Assembly: GCF_021155775.2 (NCBI RefSeq)
Contig: NC_060234.1
Location: forward strand, 16,798,871-16,862,870
Length of the DNA stretch: 64,000 bases
Origin: Neodiprion pinetum
Lineage: Eukaryota > Arthropoda > Insecta > Hymenoptera > Diprionidae
Reading direction: 5' to 3'
The notes beneath the pieces were generated by a model. That model was not told the DNA's origin and did not search any database. It worked only from the letters and a program-made list of their open reading frames with translations. The first letter of the stretch is position 1, and every line of letters starts with the position of its first letter. The position numbers were made by a program, and so were the translations under genes. Positions 29,322 to 43,115 of this stretch are shown piece after piece.

Positions 29322-29679
29322 AACAGTTTTATATCCTCTCGTAGCAACATGCCGGGGATCATTTAAATGAGCACGGAATTCATCGTGCAGCGTAGCCCGC
29401 CTTGCGCGCTTGGCTTCCTTATCGGCAGCAGTTCTCAAATTACGCGATTATATGCACTTTATATGCACTTTATATGCACTGTCGTCGAGCCCGGCGAGAG
29501 GCCGTGTGAGCAGTCTCAATACTGCTTCCCGGCGTAACGCACGCCTAATTTTGCTTATACATAAATTTAATATAACGTTAACGCCCGCACTCACCATTGT
29601 TTTTATCAATTATAACGTAATTCTCTGTTTTGAATAAACGTATGAATATGTATAATCGTTGCTTAATTTTCGCATGACA
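29322..29679 (+). mobile_element. Gypsy 5' LTR (remainder right of the Maverick)
   Basis: Together with TGT at 15971-15973 it gives a 361-bp LTR, the same length as the 3' LTR, from TGTAACAGT to CATGACA. It differs from the 3' LTR at about 20 sites by eye (about 6%). It holds three TATATGCACTT-type repeats (about 29450-29480) as a TATA region and AATAAA at about 29632. Confidence 0.88.
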
Positions 29680-30321
29680 AATTTGGCAATCCTGCCAGAA
29701 TCCGGTTTAAACCAACGAACGCGGCGCGCGTATCAAACGGCCGGATCATAGTGACGAACTTTGGAAGTAAGTGCATAAGCCCAATAAATTCACGCGTGAA
29801 CCTTCGGCTACGCGTCTATAAGTAATTATTACGAATTTCACCTGGCAAGGGATAGAGTGAAAGGCCGCCTTGCGTAGAGAATCAAGGACTGCGTGTAGAC
29901 CGCTTGATAATCAGGGACCGAGTGTGGACCGCCTGATTCTACACTGGACAATTCCCATAGGGAATTTGTGTATTGATTGGAAAGGAAGCAAGTATAAAAT
30001 TCTGCACTGCTTGGATACAATAAACTTCGCGTTCAAACTATCTAAGTGAAGTGAAGTGAGAATAAGGATACTCATACTCGAACTGCTCTTATATTCTTGC
30101 CCCCGGTGCCTGTCAGAGACTCCAGGACATCGAAGCCTCGTACCGACGGCTACGACGATCTTCGAGTGTGATGCTTCACACCTCAATTTGGCTACTTCTA
30201 GCGTAAGTACAAGAATTTTGTTACTGACTCGAGTCACCATGAACGTGTCGAAGAAAAATCGTGATCGAAAATAAGAATTTGATGGTCAAACTTGAATCAT
30301 TCAAATAAATAAAGTCAAAGC
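29680..30321. other. Gypsy 5' leader
   Basis: Noncoding. A possible primer-binding site begins TTGGCAATCCTGCCAG at about 29683, a few bases after the LTR; I cannot match it to a tRNA with confidence. A TATAAAA with AATAAAC downstream (about 29995-30025) resembles another LTR core. A splice-donor-like GCGTAAGT lies at about 30199, where an env subgenomic transcript could be spliced. Confidence 0.5.
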
Positions 30322-33300
30322 TTGACTCAAGGTAAATTTAAAAATAAATTCACAATGGACGTGAACGAAAACAATGACCGGAGATCGGCAGTACCTCCTC
30401 CTATTGTTGAGACTGCAGAAGATGGACGATCCGTCACTTCTGAATCCCGGTTTGAAGAGAGATTTTGGGATTTCACAAACCAAATGACTCAGCTTGTGAA
30501 TAGGCTACGAGAAGCCACCGAACGTGATAATTTAACTGCCATGGGCAGATATACCGTCTTGGTCTAGAGCAATTAAACGGAGAGAGGTCAAGTGCGCGTC
30601 AACTTGCTCGCCGTGAAGATTTGCCTATAGAAGAGGTTACCCGTTTCATTCAATTGAGAAATCAAGAACGCCGTGAACACGACTTCATTCGTCGCAATAA
30701 TGTAAAAATAAATTGAAACTCTGAGACAGTTCCGCGTCCCGAAGACACGCTTGAAAGCGTCACCAACCAAATGTTTCAGGAAATGCAACAACCAAATAAC
30801 CAATTAACCGAAGAAAATCGTCAAGAGGAAGCTTTCACGAATAAAAATACCAATCGAGAAGCAATCAATAACTATTATCGCTTAACAACTAGCAATCACC
30901 CGAATGTTTCTAATATACTTCTCGCAAAAATTAAGGGAACAACAAAATTTTCGCAATTTTTTGGTGATTTTCAACAGGCTGTATTTCAGTGAAAAATGGT
31001 CGTGCAAGAAATAAAAAAACAAAGCTTTTGAAGCTTGAAGACTCTAGTTTTTGAATTTTTTGGTTAAAAATTTTTCGAAGCACTATTAGCCATGCAATCC
31101 TTGGATAAAGCACGAAGAAAAAGTTTTCAAAATTTTTTACATTTTTTTTTTCGCTCTACGGGCATGGAAAAATTTTTCCGAGCTAAACCAATGCATAGGT
31201 CGCATAGCCTGTTTATTCAGCTTTAAGATGCTTTTTTTTAAACCTCGATACGACCATTTGTCTTTGAGATATCGAATTTTGAATGCCAAAGGATCCTTTT
31301 TCACTCAACTGCCCATATCTCTGGAACTACTGGTCGCACAGCGAGCCGAAGGGCAGTTTCTTTTTCTGCAGAAAATTTCCTACAAAAATCTGTCATGGTT
31401 GATGTCAAAAAAAATTTTTTTCCACCTGTAGCGTTAACGTGAAAAAAGAGCAAAAAAATGCCATTTTGCCTTTTTTTGGATCATCGACTGTATCTTCGTC
31501 AATATTGGGGGAAGAGCTTAGGTTAGAAGAAAATTTTACAGCCTAATGTACCCCAAAGGTCCCTCTAAATCGGTAGATCGATCGGTTCAGCGGTTTTCCT
31601 GGACCGATTAATTGAAATTTTGACAAAATTAAGAGAACAAGGTTCCTTAAGAAACAAAAACCGATTGATTGAAATTTTGACAAAATCAAGAGAACAAGGT
31701 TCCTTAAGAAACAAAAACCTTGTTCCCTTGATTTTTTCAAAATTTCAATCAATCGGTCCAGGAAAACCGCTAAACCGATCAATCTACCGATTTAGGGGGA
31801 CCTTTGAGGTACATTAGGCTGTAAAATTTTCTTCTAACCTAAGCTCTTCCCCCAATATTGACGAAGATACAGTCGATTATCCAAAAAAAGGCAAAATGGC
31901 ATTTTTTTGCTCTTTTTTAACGTTAACGCTACAGGTGGAAAGAAATTTTTTTTGACATCATCCATGACAGATTTTTGTAGGAAATTTTCTGCAGAAAAAG
32001 AAACTGCCCTTCGGCTCGCTGTGCGACCAGTAGTTCCAGAGATATCGGCAGTTGAGTGAAAAAGGATCCTTTGGCATTCAAAATTCGATATCTCAAAGAC
32101 AAATGGTCGTATCGAGGTTTAAAAAAAAGCATCTTAAAGCTGAATAAACAGGCTATGCGACCTATGCATTGGTTTAGCTCGGAAAAATTTTTCCATGCCC
32201 GTAGAGCGAAAAAAAAAATGTAAAAAATTTTGAAAACTTTTTCTTCTTGCTTTATCCAAGGATTGCATGGCTAATAGTGCTTCGAAAAATTTTTAACTAA
32301 AAAATTCAAAAACCAGAGTCTTCAAGCTTCAAAAGCTTTGTTTTTTTATTTCTTGCACGACCATTTTTCACTGAAATACAGCCTGTTGAAAATCACCAAA
32401 AAATTGCGAAAATTTTGTTGTTCCCTTAATTTTTGCGAGAAGTGTATTTTGAGGCCGCCCGGAAACCATACCGGAGCGATACCGCAAATTCAAGTAGATA
32501 CCGCGCGTCTCGTAGAATCAGAGGTGGAAGGTCCTACTCAGATAGATCCCTCAACCGTAACAAACCCACAACATTACTCAGCATTATACGCGCTCGCTCA
32601 AAACCGATTGCTGCTACCGACACCGCGCATCAATGAGGTGGGCTCCCTAGCCAGTTCAGACTTGGACCATCAAGGTATAAATGCGATGCTAATATCGATC
32701 CTTCACCAAAATCGCTTATTAGAAAACGACTGATTCTCCACCGCGCGAGCCAATGTAAACTATGATACCTTGTCGGATACGGATTCGACACTGCAACGCG
32801 TTCTCGAGGAAAGCCGACGTTTATCACGGATGCCGAACGTACGCCTTACACCAAGGCCTAGTCCATAGTGGCCTATTGGTCCGACGAATTACGAAATCCC
32901 ACGAGGTACTGGTAGCTATACCCGTGGCAACGTCCCGCCTCGTCGTCTAGAACAGCAAGAAGAGGACAAACTTCGAAGAGCCTTGGAAATGTCTGCTACT
33001 TTACCACATCGTCGTCCGGACACTGTGACGTTCAGTATGACCCAGTTTCTGAGTGATTCCGAAGCCTTAGGCCAACAGCAGGAGATAATGAGGACCATTG
33101 AGGAACTCGCGCGAAGAAACCAAACGAGAATTCAACTACCGGCCACTGCGCCACCCCGAGACGTACTTCCCCCTCGGGATCCAAGAGACCCAGGCCCGTA
33201 TGCACGAACGGAAGCTTACTTGAACGATGTCAGCCTACGCCCCGATGCTGCCGGAATATACCCCGGAGATCCAAATCGCCCAGTGGACGAGCCCTACGCG

Positions 33301-34419
33301 ATCCAAGATTTCCTACCCGCGTTTCAAGTCATCAAGATGATTGATTGCAGACTGGAACGAAAAGCCGGCGGAGATGTACAGGCTTGGATCATGCAATTAA
33401 AAGCCGCTGATATGGTAGTTATGCCAACCCAACGTCTTCCGTTTTTGAGCATGGTAATCAGCTTGAAGACGGGAGGAGCTCTTCAGAAGACCATCAACCA
33501 GAGGAGACCTCGTACAATCCCAACTTTACTCGAAGTCGTAAGATCAGCCGTCATTGTCGAGAAAAGTGCCACTACTTCGGAAATGGAGCTTGGCAGAACA
33601 GGCCAAGAGGGCGACACTGTGGAGGGCTACAATCTCAAGTTCAATCAGATCTACCAAGATCTCGTAGCTGCCTTCTCGAATCAACAACTACGAGCGAACA
33701 TCGATCCTAATCTTCAAGACCTCGGAAATAGAGTGTGCTAGTACTATCTGTACGGACTCAATCCGAGGATATTCCATCAAGTCAAAAACCGTCAGTACTT
33801 CAAGTTACTAGAAGCCCAGAAGGCCGCGAAAGAAGTCGAAGGCGAGGAATTGAATTTCCGAATGCAGCAACAACAGCTGATGAACAGTAACGACACAGCC
33901 TCGAAACCCACGTTTTGGAACAAGTCCCAAATTTACGGGCCAGGCAGCGCATCAGATACGCAAAAATTCCAGGTACAACAAAGAACCTCGACGAACTCGC
34001 CAAGGTCGACTCCTCGACCACCAGCGTCTGTCCACCACCACGATGAAGCGGAACAAGATGAAGATAAGGAACTCCAGAGATGTGAATGCCACACCTGTAA
34101 CACACGTCGGACCGCCCATGAACAACAAGCAGTATGTCATAACTGCGGAACCAAAGAACACTACGGCCGTAACTGTTACGCTCCGCGCCGACCACAGAAC
34201 GACCAACGCTGCAATACTAACGGCAATAAGCAAGACGCAAATTTTCAAAACGCCAGCCTCAAAGACAAACCGCCCAACGACCAAGTCAATTGCACGTCAG
34301 AGGAACTCCAATCAGAGGAAGGGGAAATAGAGGGACAGAAGGACGAACTAGAGGACGAGTGCCAACAGGAGCCCGTGTATGTTCAGTTTCACAGGGGCTA
34401 CTACAGTCTGCTGAAATGA
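30322..34419 (+). pseudogene. Gypsy gag, interrupted
   Basis: The N-terminal part starts near 30355 and shifts frame near 30565. It is split by the foldback at 30916-32444, and its frame is disturbed again until 32983. The capsid-like section is 32983-33741, ending in TAG, with the same frame continuing to 34419. The nucleocapsid has a CHNCGTKEHYGRNC zinc knuckle (C-x2-C-x4-H-x4-C, about 34135) and an acidic C-terminus. Several inactivating changes. Confidence 0.75.
30916..32444. mobile_element. 1529-bp foldback element (long palindrome) in gag
   Basis: Two 727-bp arms (30916-31642 and 31718-32444) are almost perfect complements, with paired coordinates summing to 63360 and a 75-bp loop. The tips are YACTTCTCGCAAAAATTAAG and its complement, flanked by TA on each side, consistent with a TA target duplication. 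No protein is credible; the matching ORFs in both arms are mirror shadows. A large MITE or snapback copy of a Tc1/mariner-like family is possible. Confidence 0.85.
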
Positions 34420-37400
34420 AATTTGGAGAAACTAAGCAAGGAGTAGCCCTTATGGTCGATACAGGTGCATCAATAAGCCTCATAAAACGGAAGGTTATTT
34501 ATCCATCGGGTAAACAAATTTGTCCAATTATCAAACGCAAAATTTCCTTTAAGACTGGCGAAGCGCTAAATTTCGCGAATGAAATTGATGTACTAACTCA
34601 CATGGGGCTAAAGGACGAATTCGTCATTATACCAAACGATTATCTGCCTGACGAAGAAGATGGAATCATGGGAAACCCGTTTATGAGGAGGCGAGATTTC
34701 CAGTTGAATGCCTCGACGCTCGAATACACCACCTTAGTAGCGACTGAAAAATTTGATTTAAACCAAATTCGGTGAACAAAATTGCCATCGATACCGACGA
34801 AAGGAATTTCGATCTCACGTTACGCATGGTCTATAAAGACGGAATGCCTATGGAAAATATCCCGGTGCAGATTGTACACACGAACAATCATGGAACTGCT
34901 TATGGAATCATCACCATCGGTGAGGACGAAGATATCGAGCTCGGACTGGAGAATGTCCAAGTCCACCGAGTAAAGAGTATGTCAACCCCGGGTGTATAGC
35001 AACAACCACGTGATGTAAGAGAGCAGGCGCTCCAACATACTGTCGACTTGAAACACCTACCGGTAGAGTACCAGAGGGAAATTTGGAGTATTCTTTAGGA
35101 TTTCAGCAATATCTTTGCCTTACAGGAGTTAGTCATGGTCAATGGAACTTCAATGACTGAACATCGCATCTAGTTGTCAGATCCTCAACGCATTGTAAAT
35201 GTGAAAAGTTTCCGTACTCCACAGCTGCACCAGCAGGTTGTAAAAGAGGGAGTAGAGAAAATGTTGAAACAAGGAATAATAACGGAATCCGAGTCGCCAT
35301 ACAACTCGCCAGTTTGGGTTGTACCCAGAAAACCGGGCCCCGACGGAAAACCCAAGTATAGAAATGTGATCGATTTCAGGAAGATTAATGAACTTACCGT
35401 TCAGGATTCTCATCCGATACCAATGATCGAGGATTTACTCGATCACATCGGAAGGGCCAAGTTCTTTACTACTGTCGACATGGCCGCAGGTTTCCACCAG
35501 ATCAACATGGTTGCTGACTCCAAGAAATATACTACCTTCTCAACACCCGACGGGCATTTCGAATACTGACGAATGCCTTTCGGATTACATAACGCTCCTG
35601 CGACCTTTCAACGCATGATGAACGATGCGCTGAGAGATTGAATCAGAAAATCTGTTGCGTCTACGTTGATGACGTAATAATTTTTGGTGGAACGGAGGAA
35701 GAACACCATCGAAATGTAAGAACCGTATTTCAGCGTTTAAGACAATGTAACTTGAAACTCCAGCCGGAGAAGTGCGCCTTCATGAAAACTGAAGTGAGAT
35801 ACCTCGGATATGTCATCACTGACGAAGGAAGCAAACCAGATCCGGAGAAGACCAGAGAGATGCAACAATTACCCGTTCCAGTCAACGTTAAGACGATTCG
35901 ATTCTTCCTTGGTTTGACGGGGTATTACCGAAAGTTTATACAAAACTATTCAATGTCAGCGAAACCATTAACAAGGTTAACAAGAAAGGACACCCCATGG
36001 GATTGGTCAGCTGCCTGTCAAGAAGCCTTCGAAACCCTGAAAGAAAAGTTGGTCACGCCACCGATACTTGTGAGATCAGACCTAGCTAAACAATACTTCG
36101 TTACCACCGACGCACGACGCGTCAAACGATGGAATTGGAGCCGTACTATTTCAAGACGGCCACCCTATATATTTCTTATCTTGAACCCTGAATGATGCGG
36201 AAAAGAATTACAGCACGACAGAGAAGGAGATGCTTGCTGTTGTATAGGCCGTCAAGAGACTAAGAGTATATTTGCTCAATACACCAGATAAACCCTTCAT
36301 CATCCGCACCGATCATCGTGCACTCGTATGGCTGAAAAATTGCGTAGAACCCAGTCAACGCCTGTTGCGTTGGAGACTAAGATTGGAGGAATACTCATTC
36401 CTGATAGAACATGTTTCGGAAAAAAGTAACGTAGTAGCGGATGAGTTATCCAGAGTCTTTTGCACAAAGGAAGAGATTTTCGGAAAACTCACCGAATTGG
36501 AAAAGGGACTATACGGAATCACGCCAATTGATAGGAATCCCGAATGGGTCCACCATATTGCCGTACCCCACATTGACATCGAGAGATTATCACTCACAAC
36601 AGGCAGAACGAAATCTCACATCAAACTCGTTCCCAACCGAGATCGAAGAGAGGAGGACGGAAAATGGGTAAAGATTACCTTTGAAGAAAAGGATGCCTCT
36701 GACAACACCCTGACTATACCAAAGAATCAGACTGTTCGACGTGAGAAACTCAGAAACTACATTTATCCAAAAAGGTACGAAAAGATATACTTCTGGTTTG
36801 ACCCTAAGAAGATCACCAAAGAAGAAACCAATTCCATCATCGAAGATCTCAAGAGGATACGTCAGGACTCAGGTGCAGATATATCATTTTGCTTGACAGG
36901 AAAGGATGTGCCTAACAAAAAGCAACAGAGGGAAATCATGGCCAGCGCTCACAACGATATCAATGGACACTTCGGCCTAGCAAAAACAATTGACCGAGTA
37001 AAAGAAATGGCCGTATGGTCACGTATAGAGAATGATATCAATTCCTTTATCCAGGCATGCCCCACGTGTCAGATGTATAAAAAAGAAAGGATACAAATGA
37101 AATCACCCGCTATTCTTTTCGAAACCTTTGCTGAAAAACCTAATGATCAAATTTCAATAGATATCGTCGGACCTCTGGTCGAATCTTGGAATAAACACCG
37201 ATATATCCTCACAATGCAGGATTCAATAACTGAATTCATTAAATGTGCCCCACTTACGAACAAAACCGCGATAGAAGTTATCAAAGCTCTATCAGAGTAC
37301 TGGATAGGTAACTTCGGGTACCCCAAAGTAATCCTGACGGACATGGGACAGGAATTTTGTAACGAGCTGACCGATTCCTTTCTCGAACACTGTAATATCA

Positions 37401-38030
37401 AACATATCACCACGACTGCATCCCCCACAGTCGAACGGCTCTATAGAACGGATGCATGGTGTCTTGAAAAACTATATTCGAACTGCCTGCAAAGAGAGAC
37501 TACACACCTCGGACAAGGTTTCAACAGAAATGGCACGTGCCTTTAACACTTCCGTTCATCAATCAACAGGTGAAACGCCTCACAACCTTATGTTCTGTCA
37601 GGAAGACAACAATCCTGACGGTTTCCGCGAAAACCAATTGAAAACCGTGAATAATAAGAAAATGTTGTGGATACGAAAATGGGAGGAATGGTTCGAGAAA
37701 GCTCTGGTCTGGCTTACCAAATCCAGAGAGAAAAACCAAAAACAAGTGGACCAAGGAACACGACGAAAAACTCCTTTATATCAAGTGGGAGATAAAGTAA
37801 TGATCAAGAACCATACACAACAGAACGCCTTGGAAAGGATTTGGAATGGACCATTCGTCGTCGTTGAGATCAACGAACAAAAAGGAAATATCACTTACAA
37901 GAAAACCACGGATGATTCTACAGCATCTTATTGGAAGACCCATCTGAATAATACCAAACCGTACTACGAATACGACACCGGACCAAGGGAAAACGATCCA
38001 ATCCCTAGAATTAGATCAAAACGGGTTTAG
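34420..38030 (+). pseudogene. Gypsy pol: protease, reverse transcriptase, RNase H, integrase
   Basis: The protease active site is MVDTGAS at about 34455, in a frame overlapping the gag end. The RT shows FTTVDMAAGFHQI (about 35472), RMPFGLHNAP (35570) and the catalytic YVDD (about 35662). RNase H continues to about 36450 (RTDHRALVWL). The integrase has an HHCC zinc finger (HNDINGHFG ... CPTCQMY), then Asp in SIDIVGP and Asp in LTDMGQEF. A frameshift near 37430 separates the region bearing the expected third acidic residue. In-frame stops occur near 35097, 35172, 35567, 35639 and 36244, with a frameshift near 36115. Not functional. Confidence 0.9.
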
Positions 38031-38147
38031 GGTAACGATTGGATCTCCACGGAATAGAGTCTTAGTTTCTTTTGTTATAGATGTAGCAGTCTATCCCTAG
38101 CCTACTCCGATGTCTTAGTTATCAAAGGGACTTCACTTCAGGAGGAA

Positions 38148-40107
38148 GTGGGCAAATTATACATGTACCAGGAAAGATGGAAGATATTCCAATCCATTGA
38201 CGCAAGTGGGTTCACCAAACCATTACTCGACATCCACAACAAACTCGGAGGCCTCCAGACGATACGGGATACCTGTCTGGACCATTGGAATCCTGGTCAG
38301 CGATCCCTCGCCCAGTTCGCCCTGGACGCTTTAGATTTAGGATTTGCCCGTGCCTCGTCACACAAGAATATTTTGGAAGTCATTTTAGACCTGGGTGTGC
38401 CTATTCCTCAGATGACGCGCCGCCCCTCTAAATTAAGGGAATCTCAATCCCACGGAACTAAAACAAGTACTCAAAAAGCGCTCGCGTCGAGCGATGTTAC
38501 TTACGAAGCCTCACGCGAAGTTGAGGCAGTATTTGGAAAACATATCCTTCTGACGGGCCTGGCAAATGAAATGTATCCCCCAAGGAAATCTCATCTCTCG
38601 CCAAACATCAGACCGAAAAGAGGAATGTTTGACTTTTTAAGAACAATCCAAAAATCAATCTATGGAACTGCTAACGCGGATGATTTGGAAATAATTAATG
38701 GGAATCTAGCCTCACTAAAAAACGTAACGGACACTCTAAACCTTGTTGTAACAAAGTCAATCAAAGTCCAAATTAACATCTTGAATACAAATCAGCTCAA
38801 ACTTAAACACTCTTTGGAAACTGTATGGGAACAATTAGAATCATTAAAAATAAAAGGTAACGAAACGCTTGCTTATCAGTAATACATGGAAGCTATAACT
38901 CTAAGTTTATTCGAAATTAAGGAATTGCAACGACTAATCGATCTGGTAATGACTGCCATGCAATTAGGGAGGCATGGTATTATCGATAACACCCTTTTTT
39001 ACTCAAAAGGAGCTTGTGACAGCTCTTCGAGCTTTCGACACCAATGACAAAAAGACACTAATACCTATTAAGGAGGAAAATTACGAGAAGTTTATTAAAA
39101 TAAGTGATTTAACTATACACCACAGAAAAAGGCAAACTTATCTATATACTCACAGTGCCTTACTCAGAAAAGGAACCTTGGGTAATAATTCAGAATACCC
39201 CGGTACCCGTAAGAATAAATCACACTTATGTAACGCTTAACCCAACATATACTTTAAAATTAGTACGTAAGAATTTTATAAGAGAAGTCACATTTTCTCA
39301 ACTGAAACAGATAACCGATTATTTTATTGCTGATTACCGTCATGTGGGACATCGCAACGATACTATTGAACTTTGTGAGAAAATAACTGATCCCATACCA
39401 CGAGGATGCAGCCTGAGTCGTTTTCTCGTCACAGATATTGCTTACATAAGAACGCAGGGATCACAAATAATCTTACCTTCGAAGCCAATTGAGGTAACCA
39501 TAACATGCGCTTCAATGCAGACTTTTATTATTCAAATCACCAAGCCATCCCTGATAACCACGAATCAGAGCTGTGAACTTCAAACTTTGAAAACGCGAGT
39601 CAAATTAATCGTAGAACATATGACTTCTCAATTAACAGAAATACATGCAGATACCATTTCCCCGCTAAACGAATTTGTAACAGGCCGGGAAATTGTATTG
39701 CATCGCGTGATTAACTTGGATACCCTTGAGGATCAAGGACAAGCCATTTTAGCCCTTAAGAGTGTCCTCGCGAATAACAGAGCGACCCTTCGGGTCAACA
39801 ATACATGGGCTAACTTCGAAAGTATAGGAATCCCATGAATAGCTGCCATTTCTGGAATGATATCCGTCTTGTCTATTCTACTCTTGCTGTGGAAATTTAA
39901 TACACCCACCTATATTTCAGCGTTCACCGGATATTGTTGCCAAAAAAATCCCTTTGCTTTGGAAGTATTAGAACGAAGGAAATTAAAACGAAAGATTGAG
40001 GAACAGGCTAAACGTAACGAAAGAGTCCTACGAGAAATCAGAAGCCGCAGAGTCGCTCCTTTGTCTTCGTCGGGGGATGTGATAGAGCTGGACCATTTGC
40101 GATAAAA
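38148..40107 (+). pseudogene. Gypsy env, errantivirus/baculovirus-F-like, decayed
   Basis: The first open part (38148-38882) has a furin-type RPKR site at residues 155-158 (about 38610). A Gly/Phe-rich fusion-peptide-like segment (GMFDFLRTI) and a heptad-rich stretch follow. After a stop and frame breaks (38883-39155) the ectodomain continues at 39155-39838. A stop follows, then a hydrophobic transmembrane span (about 39845-39900) and a basic cytoplasmic tail ending at 40107, next to the LTR. Domain order fits class I insect retroviral Env. Breaks make it inactive. Confidence 0.82.
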
Positions 40108-40468
40108 TGTAACAGTTTTATATCCTCTCGTAGGAAAATGCCGGGGATCTATTAAATGAGTACGAAATTCGTCGTGCAGCATAGCCCACCCTGCGCGCTT
40201 GGATTCCTCATCGGCAGCAGTGCTCAAATTACGCGATAATATGCACTTTATATGTACTTTATATGCACTGTCGTCGAGCCCGGCGAGAGGCCGTGTGAGC
40301 AGTCTCGACCCTGCTTCCCGGCGTAACGCACGCCTAATTTTTCTTATACATGAATTAAATATAACGTTAACGCCCGCACTCACCATTGTTGTTATCAATT
40401 ATAACGTAATTCTCTGTTCTGAATAAACGTAGGAATATGTATAATCGTTGCGTCATTTTCCCATGACA
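40108..40468 (+). mobile_element. Gypsy 3' LTR, 361 bp
   Basis: TGTAACAG to CATGACA. Identical to the inverted LTR in the left arm (12551-12911) and about 6% different from the 5' LTR. AATAAA at about 40421. Confidence 0.92.
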
Positions 40469-41223
<755 letters not shown>

Positions 41224-41716
41224 GGTATGTTCCGATATACACTGCGAGCACTGCAAGGTGTGACGTCAATTTAGTATACTGCGAAGCCGTTCCTTTATAG
41301 TTAGCTATACTGGTTACTGCTTAAAACGGAACGCAGTACAGTATACTGTGATCGACATTTTTTGGCGTTACTTTCATTTCATACATAATATTTGTTTCAC
41401 ACTGCAATAAACACAATTTATTCAAATTTTCCATTTTTGTTTTTAACGGCCGGTATTTTTAAATGACAATATTCAATAATAATAATTATCAATAGTGGAA
41501 GCTGTTTAATTTCTGAACGCTGTTGATCACGTGATCAAAGCACTGAGAGCACCTTACCTCGAAGGCACCAGTGTTCACAGTAGAAAAATGGCGACGATTT
41601 ATGACGTCATATATTTCCCTAGGATACTGCGACTGTATACTGTCCGTCTATAACGGAACGAATTTCTCCCCAGTAAGAGCACTGAACAGTGCTCGCACTG
41701 TATATCGGAACGTACC
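41224..41716. mobile_element. 493-bp MITE with TSD CAGAG (right arm)
   Basis: Mirror of 11333-11825, with the same inverted ends and a target duplication that reads CTCTG on this strand. Confidence 0.7.
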
Positions 41717-41975
41717 CTCTGTCGTCTAGAGTGCCTCATAGGTGTGTCCCGTACCGTGTGTGCGCGCAGCTGCTTAGTGCGGTGAGCTGACCCTTGTTTG
41801 CATGTACTGCGTATTGGCCACTTATCTACCACTCACTAGCTGCTGGCCGACTACTCAGCTGTGTCATATCCGGGACTTGGACTCACGGGCGTTGTTGATG
41901 ATGTGTGTCTCTCCCTTGCGGGATTGACGGGCTCGTCCACCTGAGTGACATCTCTCGATATACAGGGCCTTCCAC

Positions 41976-43085
41976 ATGTCACCATGCTCTCTGTCTCTGT
42001 GCTGTGCATTACACATTTACGCGAGCACTTCAGATATCAATATGCCGGCTGTAAATTGTGGTATCTGCTCAAAATCTATCGCCGCGGATGATGTTGTACG
42101 CCTGTGTCTTTCGGATACGCATGGGTTTCACACTGAGTGTATTAAGTCCCGACTTGGTATAAAATCGATGGCCGATCTGCCAAACTCGAGCGTAAACTGT
42201 TTCACCTGCCGCAAGGGCCCCGCCAGTACCCCGAGTACCGCGAGTACCTCAAGTCTTTTTGCAGCCTCGCCTGCGGACCATTGGTCCTCGTCTCTTTCTG
42301 GGCAACTGGCGAGTATTACAGGGACTGTATCCTCTCTCACTAACAAGCTCGATGGACTTGAGAATGCTGTGAGCGACATCGCTGTAATCAAAGGTCAAGT
42401 CTCGGGACCGGGTGAGCTCCGATCGGATGTTCGCGACAGTCTCACAAGACTTGACACTGTTAGCACCAGGCTCAACAATATAGAAGGTACCACAGCTTCG
42501 CTATCTGAGTCGCACAAGTTGCTTTCCCGGCGAATGGACGCACTGGAGCAGCGTCCCCCGGCTTAAGCTGTTGTATCTGCGGATACAGGTATTCTTGAGC
42601 GAGTCCGACATCTAGAATGCACTCGTCATGCCACCGATCTTGTCATCTCTGGATTACCCGAACCGAATACGGATGATCGGGAGCTGGTCATCGCCCTCCG
42701 CAACGTGCTAACCGTACATATCGACTCACACATGATCACCGAATTGAGGTGGATGCGCGCCACTAAAAACAGGAACAAACCGCACTCTCTCTTCCTAAGT
42801 GTCTGCTCAGCAAACCTACAGCGCTCCATTCTTTCCGCAAAGCGGAAAGCGGGCTCAATCCATGCGTGACAGAATAATAACACGTTCCCCGACTCGCTGA
42901 TCATACACATAAACAAATTCTTGCCGTCTGAAGTCCATAGCCTACTAATGGCCGTAAAAGTCGCTGCAAAAGCGAAGCAGTACCAATATGTGTGGCCACG
43001 TGATGGGGTTGTCCTCATTAAAAAGAATCAAGATGCACCGGTCATCAGGATCTCTACCGTCGAACAGCTGGAATCTCTCTTGTGA
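41976..43085 (+). pseudogene. CR1 ORF1-like protein with Cys-rich finger (right arm)
   Basis: The frame is open from 41976; the likely Met is at 42042. A PHD/RING-like Cys/His cluster is followed by a coiled coil. The in-frame stop at 42564-42566 and another near 42869 break it; the frame then runs to 43085 with an RNA-binding-like C-terminal part. Same defects as the left copy. Confidence 0.65.
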
Positions 43086-43115
43086 CTCGATAATGCACCT
43101 CCGCCGCCACCTACT

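Larger units (their letters stand above)
29322..40468 (+). mobile_element. Gypsy/errantivirus-like LTR retrotransposon with env, decayed
   Basis: LTRs flank gag (zinc knuckle), pol (protease, RT, RNase H, integrase) and an env with a furin-like site and a transmembrane segment. This is the domain order of insect errantiviruses. Gag, pol and env all contain stops and frameshifts, so it is not autonomous. A 1.5-kb foldback sits in gag and the Maverick sits in the 5' LTR. Confidence 0.88.

Noticed and set aside
29680..29700. Assigning a specific tRNA to the gypsy primer-binding site
   Set aside because: The sequence after the LTR starts with a plausible TGG but does not match any tRNA 3' end I can name with confidence.
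31228..32132. Paired 67-aa ORFs on opposite strands
   Set aside because: Mirror images in the two arms of a foldback element, no domain.
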